From Ewingella sp963519305 (lineage in GTDB: Bacteria; Pseudomonadota; Gammaproteobacteria; Enterobacterales; Enterobacteriaceae), in the NCBI GenBank assembly GCA_963519305.1, contig CAUQMS010000005.1, positions 62,001-126,000 on the forward strand: DNA of 64,000 nucleotides. The letters are read 5' to 3'. Position numbers and translations under genes: made by a program. A model generated the notes under the pieces. It ran no database searches. It was not told where the DNA came from and worked only from the letters and a program-made list of their open reading frames with translations. Shown here piece by piece: positions 41,422 through 50,218 of the stretch. Numbering within the stretch: the stretch's first letter is position 1; the number at the start of each line of letters is the position of its first letter.

Positions 41422-42024
41422 CTTATTCCGTGGCTAAAAAGATTCTCTTGGGAGAAAGAACTGTCCATAGAGGCTGCCCTATGGCTAGGACGTATGAGAA
41501 TATTTAAAATTGATGAAGAGGGCGGTCTTTGCCGAGGTGAAATGCGCCCGGTGTTGCGCTCTATGTCGGATGAAACACGAAATCGCTTCATCGCTTGGTT
41601 GGGTTTTGTTGGACAAAAAGAAGATAACGGTTGGGCTAAATACATTATTCCGTTAATCAATGAGGACTGGCCCAGAGAACGTCGATATAGGACGCTAGCT
41701 TCAGCGAAAGCGTGGATAGGATTGTTAGGGGAAACCGGTGATGATTTTCATAGGGTTTACGAAACAGTTAAGACGTTCTTGGCCCCGTTGGAAACTGAAT
41801 ATTGTCCGTTATATCGCTTCACTCGAGAGCACGGTAATAAAAAACCACTTACAACCATTTTCCCTGAATCGACACTGGATTTAATGAACAGAATTACGCC
41901 ATTAAGTCTTACCCGCCCGCCACTTGAGCTACAGAAAGTACTTGCACTGATTGAAGATGTAGAGCCCCGACTGATCACGGATCAACGATATTTAAGGCTT
42001 ACTGATTTAGTAGAAAAAAATTAA
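41422..42024 (+). pseudogene. C-terminal fragment of a larger island protein cut by the IS element
   Basis: About 200 codons remain open from the right IS end (LIPWLKRFSWEKELSIEAALWLGRMRIFKIDEEGG) to the stop at 42024. The apparent start lies in the IS terminal repeat, so this is not the real amino end. The sequence is soluble, helical and rich in Trp/Arg, with ENGWAKYIIPLINEDWPRERRYR and ITPLSLTRPPLELQKVLALIEDVEPRL. It has the look of the end of a long multi-domain protein such as those in phage-defence islands, but I cannot assign the family. Confidence 0.65.
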
Positions 42025-43512
42025 TGAGACCGTTATAAACATGCTGAGGCGGTTTCTTTGTAACAGATGTGGTAAGGTCCGGACTGCTCGAAAGTGAGCA
42101 GTCTCTGCTTTTATTTCTGAGTTATACTGCAACAGTATATCAATAAGTTCCTGCCATTGTAGATTTGTACTACATTATTGCACCGATAAAAATTTTGGGA
42201 AGATATGATTCGGTACCATGTTTTGTTTAAAAATGGCATTAACCTGTGTGCTGAGACGACGTAACAACTATTACATCGTCAAGATGGGTAGACCGCATAT
42301 TCAGTGACTACATATTTTGCCATCACAAAAATTTAAGCTATGGCTATAATTTCATTATATTCGTCTTCAAGTAAATCAGATAACAGCTCATTATCATGGG
42401 GGCGTTTCATGCCAGAAATTGTTGGATACAATTGCCAGTACCAGTTGTTTTTGCGTATGAAAGTTGCACTTTAAACTTCAATACGAAATTAATCTTGGTG
42501 AGTTTTTTAATGATGTACTCTTACATATGAACTTGGAGTTGTGTCATTGCTTTCTTCAAAAATTATTAAAATGCCACTGCGGGTGCTTAATCACTGATCT
42601 AGCATACTGGCATATCTGCTACCATATGGATTAATTCTTTTAGACCGATGCGCTTTGTATATACCGACTTGCAGACAAAGTTTAACACAGCAGAGCTGAA
42701 AGACATTTTAGCCAGATTAGTATCCCGAAAAATAATATTTATGATGATTCTTCTGTTGATCGTATTCCGTACAGCTAACCGAAGAGTGAGGGGGGGTCCA
42801 TCCCATTAACTGGAAATCTCTTCAGATATTACAAAGATAAAAGACTTTAAAACTCAGGTCTATGTCTAAATCAGATGATTGCAGACCTGAGTCTGGAGTG
42901 CTACTCACTGAAAAACGTCATCGGAAATAGCCATAAATCAGCTGGTAAGCGCGATTTGGTAACTAACATGGACTCCGTATTCGCTAGGGGTTGCGTACGT
43001 TGAATCTTAGACGGATGATTTAACGTAACTGTCAGGATAGCATTCGTAGTTAGTTTATTTTTTGAATTACAAGCAACAGATGAACGTTAACGTTTTGTGA
43101 ATATGAAAGGCAATGGAAAAGCTTACGAAATGTACTGGTTTTGTGTTCTATAGCAAAACACATTTAGACATTAGGAATAGTTCCTCCATCTCAGTTTTTT
43201 CGATAACCTAAAATTGCATGGTGACGTTGAATTTTACTCCTGAGAATTATTGAACACAGAAGAAAATAGCATTAATTAAATATGTTAGTTACATACCCAT
43301 CCCACGTAATCCTTCCTGTTTTTATTTGTCTGTATTTTCCATAAGTGAAATTTTTTCATTATCTAAAAATACCCATCATTTTCCTGTAACTAAGAATCTA
43401 TTCTGAATAGTGACAATTTATTAATCCATTTGTACTCATAATTTAAAAATGCGGAAGGAGGACCATACGCCCTCCCTCAACGTCACTTATTTACCCTAAT
43501 TCATAATGCGGT
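42025..43512. other. 1.5 kb AT-rich interval without a recognisable gene
   Basis: No long open frame exists on either strand. Short open stretches occur, for example ATG at about 42,648 running 58 codons (MRFVYTDLQTKFNTAELK), and another frame nearby reading ISIPKNNIYDDSSVDRIPYS, suggesting a decayed gene. A hairpin lies at 42,082-42,115. The rest looks like degraded island sequence between the satellite part and the dha regulon. Confidence 0.6.
42082..42115 (+). terminator. Possible terminator in the gene-poor interval
   Basis: GACTGCTC and GAGCAGTC form an 8-bp stem with loop GAAAGT, followed by TCTGCTTTTATTT. It lies 58 bp after the truncated gene and is probably that gene's terminator. 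Confidence 0.6.
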
Positions 43513-45165
43513 CTAAGCGTGCCCCGCTAGGGCTTTAAATACCATGGCAATGGCATGAGCACCAGGGTCCATGTTACCTACCAGGCTGTCGCTATTCAGA
43601 TATGACGAGCGACCGGCGTTGGCTTTAGCGGCATGGCAGGTTTTCTCGGCACCCACTTCAGCTGCCAGGTATGCGTTTTTAAGGTCGCCTGGTTGGTTTG
43701 CAAGCGCTTCGAGAGCGGGTTGCAATGCGTCAATTAAAGTACGATCACCTAAATCAGCCCCACCATAGTATTTCATCTGTGCCAGACCCGTTTGCAGTGC
43801 CGCTACAACTGACTCACCTTTCTGGAGTGATTGCCCTGTAGCAGTAAAGAAAATGGACATCAATACACCGCTGGAACCGCCCATCACCACAGTTAAACGT
43901 TCACCAATTAATGCGCAAAGCGTTTCCAGCTGATTCAGTGGTAACTGGCTTTGCTGACGTAATAAGGCAATTTCGCGGGCTCCGGCAGCAAATGTTGAAC
44001 CGGTATCACCGTCGCCCACTTTGGCATCCAGGGCATTAAGTACACTTTCCAGGCTCGATAACGTTTGGGTGACCACATCCACATAGTGACCCACTGCGTT
44101 ATTTTCTGAAGGCTGGAATGCGACTCGGGCGCTTTGTAAAGCACAGGGTATGATGCGCGGTGAACGCAGGCGAACCAGTGTTTGCCAGTTAGCGGTTTCT
44201 ACATCAGTTATCAGCGCTTTTTCAATATTGCCTTCCATTACCATTGCCGTGATGGAAAAACCTTTCATATCCAGTGCACTTACTAGCGCTGCAGGCCCAA
44301 TCAGCCAGTCGATACGGCCTGCTAAAGCGCTATGCACCAGTTCACGATTAAGGACAGCCATCTCGGTAATAGAAACGCCGCCCAGGTTGTTGAGCATCAC
44401 CACCAGACGACCTGTCGCTGGTAACGCCACGAGCAGTTTATCGACCATCAGTTTGATGATTTGCTGGCTATTTTGAGTGTGAATAACGCTGGCACCTGGT
44501 TCACCATGAATACCCATTCCAAGCTCTGCCTGGCCTGGATGGTGGCGAACGGCATCATCAGGATCTTGGGGAAGGTGGCAACTGGAGAGGGCAACACCAA
44601 GACTAAAGACGCGCGCCATAGCAAAACGTGTTTCTTGCACAACTGTGTCCAGGCAGTTGCCTTGTTCGGCAAAATGACCCGCCACTTTATGGATAAGGAT
44701 CGTGCCTGCAATACCGCGCGGCTGTTTGTTATCCGGCAGTGAAATATCATCCCCAACGATAACCATTTCGACTTTGTAGCCCAGGCGACGCGCTTTTTCT
44801 GCCGCCAGCCCAAAGTTGAGCCGATCGCCGGTGTAGTTCTTAACAATAAGCAGGCAGCCTGCTTCACCTGTCACCGCCTGGATTGCAGTCAGTACCGCAT
44901 CAACACTAGGTGAAGCAAATAAATCACCGCAAACCGCCGCGGTTAGCATTCCTTTGCCAACAAAACCGACATGAGCTGGCTCATGCCCGGCACCACCGCC
45001 GGAAATAATAGCAACCTTGCTTTTATCCAGCTCACTGCGCACCACAATACGAATGGCCGGGTCGGTTTCCAGTCGGGCTAAATTGTTCCACGGGCAGGCG
45101 ACAATGGCTCCCTCGATAGCGTCATTAACAAGGTTTTCGCGTTGATTATAGAAAAATTGCGACAT
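43513..45165 (-). CDS. dhaK: ATP-dependent dihydroxyacetone kinase (fused K and L domains)
   Basis: A 550-residue kinase of the type found in Klebsiella and Citrobacter dha regulons (ATP-dependent, about 550 residues). The first 330 residues are the DhaK domain, with AIISGGGAGHEPAHVGFVGKGML and the substrate-binding His in LGMGIHGEPGAS. From about 350 the DhaL ATP-binding domain follows, with the Mg-binding LDAKVGDGDTGSTFAAGA and GGSSGVLMSIFFTA. It phosphorylates dihydroxyacetone to DHAP. It is the last gene of a minus-strand operon with dhaK-dhaL-dhaM. Confidence 0.95.
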   Translation of the reverse strand: MSQFFYNQRENLVNDAIEGAIVACPWNNLARLETDPAIRIVVRSELDKSKVAIISGGGAGHEPAHVGFVGKGMLTAAVCGDLFASPSVDAVLTAIQAVTGEAGCLLIVKNYTGDRLNFGLAAEKARRLGYKVEMVIVGDDISLPDNKQPRGIAGTILIHKVAGHFAEQGNCLDTVVQETRFAMARVFSLGVALSSCHLPQDPDDAVRHHPGQAELGMGIHGEPGASVIHTQNSQQIIKLMVDKLLVALPATGRLVVMLNNLGGVSITEMAVLNRELVHSALAGRIDWLIGPAALVSALDMKGFSITAMVMEGNIEKALITDVETANWQTLVRLRSPRIIPCALQSARVAFQPSENNAVGHYVDVVTQTLSSLESVLNALDAKVGDGDTGSTFAAGAREIALLRQQSQLPLNQLETLCALIGERLTVVMGGSSGVLMSIFFTATGQSLQKGESVVAALQTGLAQMKYYGGADLGDRTLIDALQPALEALANQPGDLKNAYLAAEVGAEKTCHAAKANAGRSSYLNSDSLVGNMDPGAHAIAMVFKALAGHA

Positions 45166-45249
45166 AACGGTTTCCTGAACATGAGGTACAACATTCCCTC
45201 GGAGAGATCTCCGGGGCGAATGTTAAGGATGGAAGATTGGGTTGTGTAA

Positions 45250-46671
45250 CTACGAACGGACGGGTACGTTTTCCAGCGTTAGCAAGTCACCGCTGCAAAA
45301 ATTTTGCAAGGCATCTCCCTGTTGGCAGAGGAACGGAATACCAGCCTCTCTGGCAATAATTGCACTATGCGACAGAGCGCTTCCTTCTTTCAGGCTGATA
45401 CCTGCCACTTTGCGGGTATCCAGTTGAAGCACCACAGAGGGATAAATATCATCAGCAATGATGATCGTCGGGCGCTGATGTTGCGGGTGTCTTTCCGTGG
45501 TTTGCGTCAGATGGCCTAGCACGCGCTGTAAAATATCATCTACGTCGATGTAACGAGCTTGTAGATAGGCATCATCCAATTGACGATACTGCGCACTTAA
45601 ATCAGCCATCACAGTATGCCAGGCCCATTCGGCGCTATAGCCATGAGTGCGCAGCAATTCGCAGGCGCTGTCGATGAGTTCCGCATCGTCGAGCAGGGTA
45701 TGGTGACCCGAAAAAATCGCCGCAATGTCGTCGGAATATTTTTCAGCAGCCAGTTGGGTGAGGCTGTTGAGATCGTCAAGAGTATGGCTGATGGCCATTT
45801 TCAGACGTCTGGCTTCTTCATCAGCGCTGTTACTAGCCGATTCCCTTAATGCAAAATTAACCGGAGAGTAGCGCAGCACCTCACCGCTGACAGTAACCAC
45901 ATCCGCAGTGGATTGCTGGCGGGAAGGTTGTGTTGCCAAATCCTCGCCAAAGTTTTCCACCGCCAGTGTTTTAAATGCCACCAGCGCTTCAGTGGCTTCC
46001 GGGCCTTTGGCAATTAAGCGAAGTGTGTCTTGGTAGCGAACCTGGAGCAGGGCAATCTGGTTAATGCTATCTGGCTTGACGCACTTACCGTCTTTTTCGA
46101 GCACCAGATGCGCATTAAACCCTGCCAGCGCTGAAACCAACTGCGCCGCCGGGCGAACATGCAAACCATGAGGATTGTTGATGACCACAGTGGCAGACAA
46201 CGCTTCACCGCCAAGTGATTCATTACTCGCCAACGTTGGTACGGTAGCCTCTTCCGCTGGTAGCCCTAACTGCACACGTTTCGCCTGTAGTGAGTTTTGT
46301 GCATCCATAATCACTTTTTCAATGCCAGCACCTGCGGCTGCGCTGACCGTAGCCGCTAAGGTTCCTTCTACCAGAGGCGCTGCGCATAAGCGGACTTTCT
46401 GTGCGATGACGGGGTCGAGTAATTCCAAAGCCGTCTCAGCACTTAGTAAGGCGCTCCCCATATCCATCATGACCAGCACATGATCGGTATCGGCCACGGA
46501 TTCAATCGCTTCCATGACTTTAATGGGATCCGTACCAATGGGATTCACAGGATCGTCGATCCCTGCGGCGATGGCCAACCGACAGCCATCCCCCCTTAAC
46601 ATCTGCCGGGCCAGTTCCCCGACTCCTTGGCCCAGTTGGGCGCTATGAGAAACAATTACCAGGTTTACCAT
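45250..46671 (-). CDS. dhaM: DhaM, PTS phosphoryl donor for dihydroxyacetone kinase
   Basis: A 473-residue three-domain phosphocarrier. Residues 1-130 are the EIIA-mannose-like domain (MVNLVIVSHSAQLGQGVGELARQM, active His 9). Residues about 155-240 are an HPr-like domain, with NNPHGLHVRPAAQLVSALAG around its active His. From about 265 comes an EI-like N-terminal part, with SALSHSAIIAREAGIPFLCQQG around its His. It passes phosphate from EI/HPr to the ADP bound on DhaL. Third in the minus-strand operon. Confidence 0.94.
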   Translation of the reverse strand: MVNLVIVSHSAQLGQGVGELARQMLRGDGCRLAIAAGIDDPVNPIGTDPIKVMEAIESVADTDHVLVMMDMGSALLSAETALELLDPVIAQKVRLCAAPLVEGTLAATVSAAAGAGIEKVIMDAQNSLQAKRVQLGLPAEEATVPTLASNESLGGEALSATVVINNPHGLHVRPAAQLVSALAGFNAHLVLEKDGKCVKPDSINQIALLQVRYQDTLRLIAKGPEATEALVAFKTLAVENFGEDLATQPSRQQSTADVVTVSGEVLRYSPVNFALRESASNSADEEARRLKMAISHTLDDLNSLTQLAAEKYSDDIAAIFSGHHTLLDDAELIDSACELLRTHGYSAEWAWHTVMADLSAQYRQLDDAYLQARYIDVDDILQRVLGHLTQTTERHPQHQRPTIIIADDIYPSVVLQLDTRKVAGISLKEGSALSHSAIIAREAGIPFLCQQGDALQNFCSGDLLTLENVPVRS

Positions 46672-46687
46672 CGCCTTATCCTTTGCT

Positions 46688-47320
46688 TTACTCTCTGGCC
46701 GCCGCGGCCAGCATCTGCATCATAAACAACACCGAGGTTGCACCAGGGTCCTGATGCCCGATGCTGCGCTCACCCAGATAACTGGCACGCCCTTTACGAG
46801 CCTGCATCGTAATAGTCGATTGTGCTGCCTGCTCAGCAACCTGGCAGGCAGTATCCAGGGCCGCTAGCAGCGACAAATTTTGCTCGCTGGACTGCTTTAG
46901 CGATTCGGCAACTGGTAGCCAAACATCACACATGGTTTTGTCGCCTGGCTCTGCTTTGCCCCGATTAATCACGCCGTCGGCACCTTCACTTATCATCTGA
47001 TACAGCTCATTGAGCGTCAGACTTTGGTGGGCCTGAGTCACCTGGGCTGCACGAATAAAGAAGGTTCCAAAGAGGGGGCCACTGGCGCCGCCAACATTGG
47101 AAAGCAGCACCATGCCGGTATTCTTCAGGATAAAACCAATGTCTTTGTCAGCAATGGAAGGGAGTTTTTCCACGACCTTGCTAAAACCACGGTGCATATT
47201 CAGCCCATGGTCTGCATCACCTATTTCTCTGTCCAGCCCGGTCAGAAAAACACACTCGGAGGTGAAAATCTCCCCGCAGCGGTAGAGCCAGTTAACAATT
47301 TGATTTTTGGTTAGTGACAT
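46688..47320 (-). CDS. dhaL: DhaL, ADP-binding subunit of PTS-dependent dihydroxyacetone kinase
   Basis: A 210-residue DhaL protein. The Mg/ADP-binding Asp cluster is in GLDREIGDADHGLNMHRGFSKV near residues 25-40 (family DxDxGxN), with GGASGPLFGTFF near 80 and the C-terminal ARKGRASYLGERSIGHQDPGATS loop. It carries a bound ADP that is repeatedly rephosphorylated by DhaM. It starts 10 bp after dhaK and is followed by dhaM 16 bp on. Confidence 0.94.
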   Translation of the reverse strand: MSLTKNQIVNWLYRCGEIFTSECVFLTGLDREIGDADHGLNMHRGFSKVVEKLPSIADKDIGFILKNTGMVLLSNVGGASGPLFGTFFIRAAQVTQAHQSLTLNELYQMISEGADGVINRGKAEPGDKTMCDVWLPVAESLKQSSEQNLSLLAALDTACQVAEQAAQSTITMQARKGRASYLGERSIGHQDPGATSVLFMMQMLAAAARE

Positions 47321-47330
47321 TGCAATCTCC

Positions 47331-48401
47331 TTAGTGACCCCAGTTCAATGCAGGGGTGTGAACAGGGGCATCCCACAAAGTGAGAGTCTCTTTATCCGCT
47401 TTCAGTAAGGTAATCGAGAAGCCTGCCATATCCAGCGAAGTACACCAGGTGCCAACCAGGTTACGAACGATAGAAATCCCAGCTTCCTGGCAGCATGTTT
47501 CCAGGCGGTTGTAGACGCCGTACAGCTCAGAAAGTGGGGTGGCTCCCAGGTTGTTGACCATCGCAATCACCTTATCGCCGCTTTGCAGTGCTTGTTTGGC
47601 TTGTTTTACTTCCTGCCAATTGCCCTTGGTGCGATCCCATTGGCGCAGGGTTCGGCTGTAGTTACCATTTTCGAGTAACGTGCTAAACATCTCATCTACG
47701 GTGTTATCCAGCGAGGTGAAACGGCGGCGGTCTATACCTGGCTCACCGTGAATGCCCACCCCAAACTCCATTTCGTCATCCTGAAGCTCGAATGAGAGTA
47801 TCCCCGACGCAGGAACGGTACAGGCGCTTAACGCGATACCAATAGAGTGCCCCAAATTATTCAGCTTGCGACCCAGTTCGGCACAGGCTTCCAGAGAATC
47901 GCCTCGTTCTGCTGCCGCCCCAACCAATTTCTCAATCAAGACCGTATTGGCAACTCCACGGCGTCCTGCGGTGTACAGGCTATCTTTTACTGCCACATCG
48001 TCATCGACCACCACAGTGGTGACTTTAACACCGCCTTCGTGTAGCAGCTCGGTTGCGGTTTCAAAATTGAGGATATCGCCGGTGTAGTTTTTAATAATCA
48101 GCAGGACGCCTTCACCACCGTCAATCGTCATGGCGCATTCGTACATTTTGTCCGGTGTTGGGGAGGTGAAAATCTCACCAGGACAAGCCCCGGTAAGCAT
48201 TCCCTGGCCGATAAAGCCGCAATGCATCGGTTCATGGCCACTACCGCCGCCAGATAAAAGAGCGACTTTCCCCGCAACAGGGGCATCGGCACGGGTCACG
48301 TAAACCGGATCCTGATGCAGTTTCAGTTCAGGATGAGCTTTAGCCAGCCCAGTAAGTTGCTCGCTCAGTACATTTTCCACACGGTTAATCAGTTTTTTCA
48401 T
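47331..48401 (-). CDS. dhaK: DhaK, substrate-binding subunit of PTS-dependent dihydroxyacetone kinase
   Basis: A 356-residue DhaK protein, the E. coli-type subunit that binds dihydroxyacetone covalently through His. The His lies in EFGVGIHGEPGIDRRRF near residue 218. Other motifs are ALLSGGGSGHEPMHCGFIGQGML near 45-70 and LLIIKNYTGDILNFETA. It is first in the minus-strand operon, downstream of two candidate DhaR boxes, and is divergent from glycerol dehydrogenase. In E. coli DhaK also acts as co-repressor of DhaR, and DhaL as co-activator. Confidence 0.94.
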   Translation of the reverse strand: MKKLINRVENVLSEQLTGLAKAHPELKLHQDPVYVTRADAPVAGKVALLSGGGSGHEPMHCGFIGQGMLTGACPGEIFTSPTPDKMYECAMTIDGGEGVLLIIKNYTGDILNFETATELLHEGGVKVTTVVVDDDVAVKDSLYTAGRRGVANTVLIEKLVGAAAERGDSLEACAELGRKLNNLGHSIGIALSACTVPASGILSFELQDDEMEFGVGIHGEPGIDRRRFTSLDNTVDEMFSTLLENGNYSRTLRQWDRTKGNWQEVKQAKQALQSGDKVIAMVNNLGATPLSELYGVYNRLETCCQEAGISIVRNLVGTWCTSLDMAGFSITLLKADKETLTLWDAPVHTPALNWGH

Positions 48402-48538
48402 TATTCATACTCCGCAGGAGATCTATGGGTCATTGGGTTGTTCAGGCCCGGTGTAGGGTATCCGCCTTCGCAAAACCTTTTGCAGCCGACGCAATAATTA
48501 TCTCCTGGGCAGGGGAAAAAAAAACAGCGAAAAAACCA

Positions 48539-48584
48539 GTTCCATAGTGGAACGGAAAATTATTAATTTGTTTCAAAATGGAAC
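48539..48584. promoter_or_regulatory. Candidate DhaR box pair before dhaKLM
   Basis: GTTCCATAGTGGAAC (48539-48553) and GTTTCAAAATGGAAC (48570-48584) are 15-bp inverted repeats of the same kind, 31 bp apart start to start, or about three helical turns. The first is a perfect palindrome apart from its 3-bp centre. Confidence 0.7.
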
Positions 48585-48791
48585 TCATTTTGCCAGCAAA
48601 CGACAACAATGAGAGCCTGGGCAATCTTTTGAATGTTTCTGATGTGCTAGCCAGGTCTGGTCGCCGTGTCCAGCGGGCATTATTTTTCGGAGGGTTCAAG
48701 TAAAAGGGTTATTATTCAGTTTCTTTGTTCATACTGACTGTGATGCAAAGACGGATCAGGATCTCAATCCTTACTTTTGTTCAGGTTATAC

Positions 48792-48838
48792 GTTCCATAA
48801 TGAAACTTACATTTTGATTTTACGTTTCATATGGGAAC
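48792..48838. promoter_or_regulatory. Candidate DhaR box pair before dhaD
   Basis: GTTCCATAATGAAAC (48792-48806) and GTTTCATATGGGAAC (48824-48838) match the consensus GTTYCA-N3-TGRAAC (the second with one mismatch), 32 bp apart. They lie 155-200 bp before the dhaD start codon. Confidence 0.68.
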
Positions 48839-48993
48839 AAAAATTATGAAGATTTTTTTGTCCGGCACCCGCTCTAGAGTGATGTTACCGCGCCGCAGTG
48901 TTCAACCTCTCGCTGGAACCGATTAGCAAGAGTGAGCAACGTCAGGCGTCATCATGTAAACGAGTTCAAAAAATCAATTTGAGGGTGAAGAGA

Positions 48994-50094
48994 ATGTTAC
49001 AAGTTATTCAATCTCCGGCAAAATATCTCCAGGGTCCTGATGCATCCGCGTTGTTTGGTCAATATGCTAAAAATTTAGCGGATAGCTTTTTTGTGATTGC
49101 TGATGATTTCGTGATGAAGCTGGCTGGGGACAAGGTGCTCAATGGTTTGCACCAGCACGATATTATCTGCCACGCAGAGCGTTTTAACGGTGAATGTAGC
49201 CATGTGGAAATCAACCGCCTGATTGCCATTCTGAAACAGAAAGGCTGCAAAGGCGTGGTGGGTATTGGCGGAGGGAAAACCCTCGATACCGCAAAAGCAA
49301 TTGGTTATTACCAGAAACTGCCAGTTGTTATCATCCCGACCATTGCTTCTACTGATGCGCCAACCAGCGCGTTGTCTGTTATCTACACCGAAGCCGGCGA
49401 GTTTGAAGAGTACCTTATTTACCCGAAAAACCCCGATATGGTGGTGATGGATACCGCCATTATCGCCAAAGCGCCAGTACGTTTGCTAGTGGCCGGGATG
49501 GGCGATGCACTCTCTACCTGGTTTGAAGCGAAAGCGTGTTATGACGCAAGAGCGGTCAGCATGGCGGGAGGGCAGTCCACTGCTGCGGCATTAAGCCTTG
49601 CGCGCCTTTGCTACGACACCTTGATGAACGAAGGTGAAAAAGCACTCCTGGCGGCACAAGCAGGCGTGGTGACGACGGCACTGGAACGCATTGTTGAAGC
49701 AAACACCTATCTGAGCGGTATTGGTTTTGAAAGTAGCGGTCTGGCGGCAGCGCATGCGATTCATAATGGTTTCACCATCCTTGAAGAGTGCCACCATCTT
49801 TACCACGGTGAAAAAGTCGCTTTCGGTACGCTGGCACAGTTAGTGCTGCAAAACAGTCCGATGGAAGAGATTGAAACGGTGATGGGTTTCTGCCAGCGAG
49901 TCGGCCTGCCAATCACACTTGCGCAGATGGGCGTTAAAGAAGGCATTGAAGAGAAAATTATGGCTGTTGCAAAAGCAACCTGTTCGGAAGGGGAAACGAT
50001 TCACAATATGCCATTCCCGGTTTCGGCAGAAAGTGTTTATGCCGCCATCCTTGCCGCAGACCGTTTTGGTGAACAGTGGCTGGCAGGTAAATAA
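48994..50094 (+). CDS. dhaD: NAD-dependent glycerol dehydrogenase DhaD
   Basis: A 366-residue glycerol dehydrogenase (family length 365-367). The ATG at 48994 follows GAGGGTGAAG; a longer in-frame opening is not needed. The NAD motif KGVVGIGGGKTLDTAKAIG lies near 95, GMGDALSTWFEAKACYDA near 170 holds the metal-binding Asp, and SGLAAAHAIHNGFTILEECHHLYHGEKVAFG near 250-280 supplies the zinc histidines. It oxidises glycerol to dihydroxyacetone for the two DHA kinases. Followed by a terminator and dhaR. Confidence 0.95.
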   Translation: MLQVIQSPAKYLQGPDASALFGQYAKNLADSFFVIADDFVMKLAGDKVLNGLHQHDIICHAERFNGECSHVEINRLIAILKQKGCKGVVGIGGGKTLDTAKAIGYYQKLPVVIIPTIASTDAPTSALSVIYTEAGEFEEYLIYPKNPDMVVMDTAIIAKAPVRLLVAGMGDALSTWFEAKACYDARAVSMAGGQSTAAALSLARLCYDTLMNEGEKALLAAQAGVVTTALERIVEANTYLSGIGFESSGLAAAHAIHNGFTILEECHHLYHGEKVAFGTLAQLVLQNSPMEEIETVMGFCQRVGLPITLAQMGVKEGIEEKIMAVAKATCSEGETIHNMPFPVSAESVYAAILAADRFGEQWLAGK

Positions 50095-50140
50095 CGCCAG
50101 CTGACAAAGAAAATGACGACACGATTAAAAATGTGACCTT

Positions 50141-50168
50141 GCCTCCGCCTTTCGGCGGGGGCATTTTT
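50141..50168 (+). terminator. Terminator between dhaD and dhaR
   Basis: GCCTCCGCC, loop TTTC and GGCGGGGGC form a 9-bp stem (one T-G pair), followed by ATTTTTG. It separates dhaD from dhaR, so dhaR probably has its own promoter or receives read-through. Confidence 0.75.
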
Positions 50169-50218
50169 GCCCTTATGGCAGCCGGAGTCGGCACCCGTTG
50201 CTGGGGCTAAAACAGGCT

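Larger units (their letters stand above)
33180..42024. mobile_element. P4-satellite-like integrative element (left end of a genomic island)
   Basis: The block from the tRNA half-site holds a tyrosine integrase, Fic, a small divergent ORF, an unknown protein, an AlpA-type regulator, a DUF3987 protein and a Gp2-like HUH protein, then an IS3-family insertion. Integrase, AlpA, primase-like or DUF3987, and Gp2/YfjJ-type genes in this order are typical of phage-satellite-like elements in Enterobacterales. Codon use is clearly more AT-rich than the core. The right limit is unknown; the dha regulon may be cargo of the same island, since no second att site is visible before the window ends. Confidence 0.65.
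48402..48993. promoter_or_regulatory. Divergent dhaK-dhaD control region
   Basis: This 592-bp gap separates dhaK (minus) and dhaD (plus). It contains four of the six candidate DhaR boxes as two pairs, one before each gene. No credible gene is seen in it; an open frame of 85 codons on the minus strand overlaps the boxes and lacks a recognisable domain. Confidence 0.75.

Noticed and set aside
43440..43475. GGAGG/CCTCC inverted repeat after the ATP-dependent kinase gene as a terminator
   Set aside because: The stem is only about five base pairs and no T run follows on the minus strand.
48442..48699. 85-codon minus-strand frame in the dhaK-dhaD gap
   Set aside because: It overlaps two candidate operators and shows no domain or ribosome site.
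48860..48880. Possible sigma54 promoter before dhaD (GGCAC sequence)
   Set aside because: The required GC of the -12 element is absent at the right distance, and DhaR lacks the GAFTGA loop.
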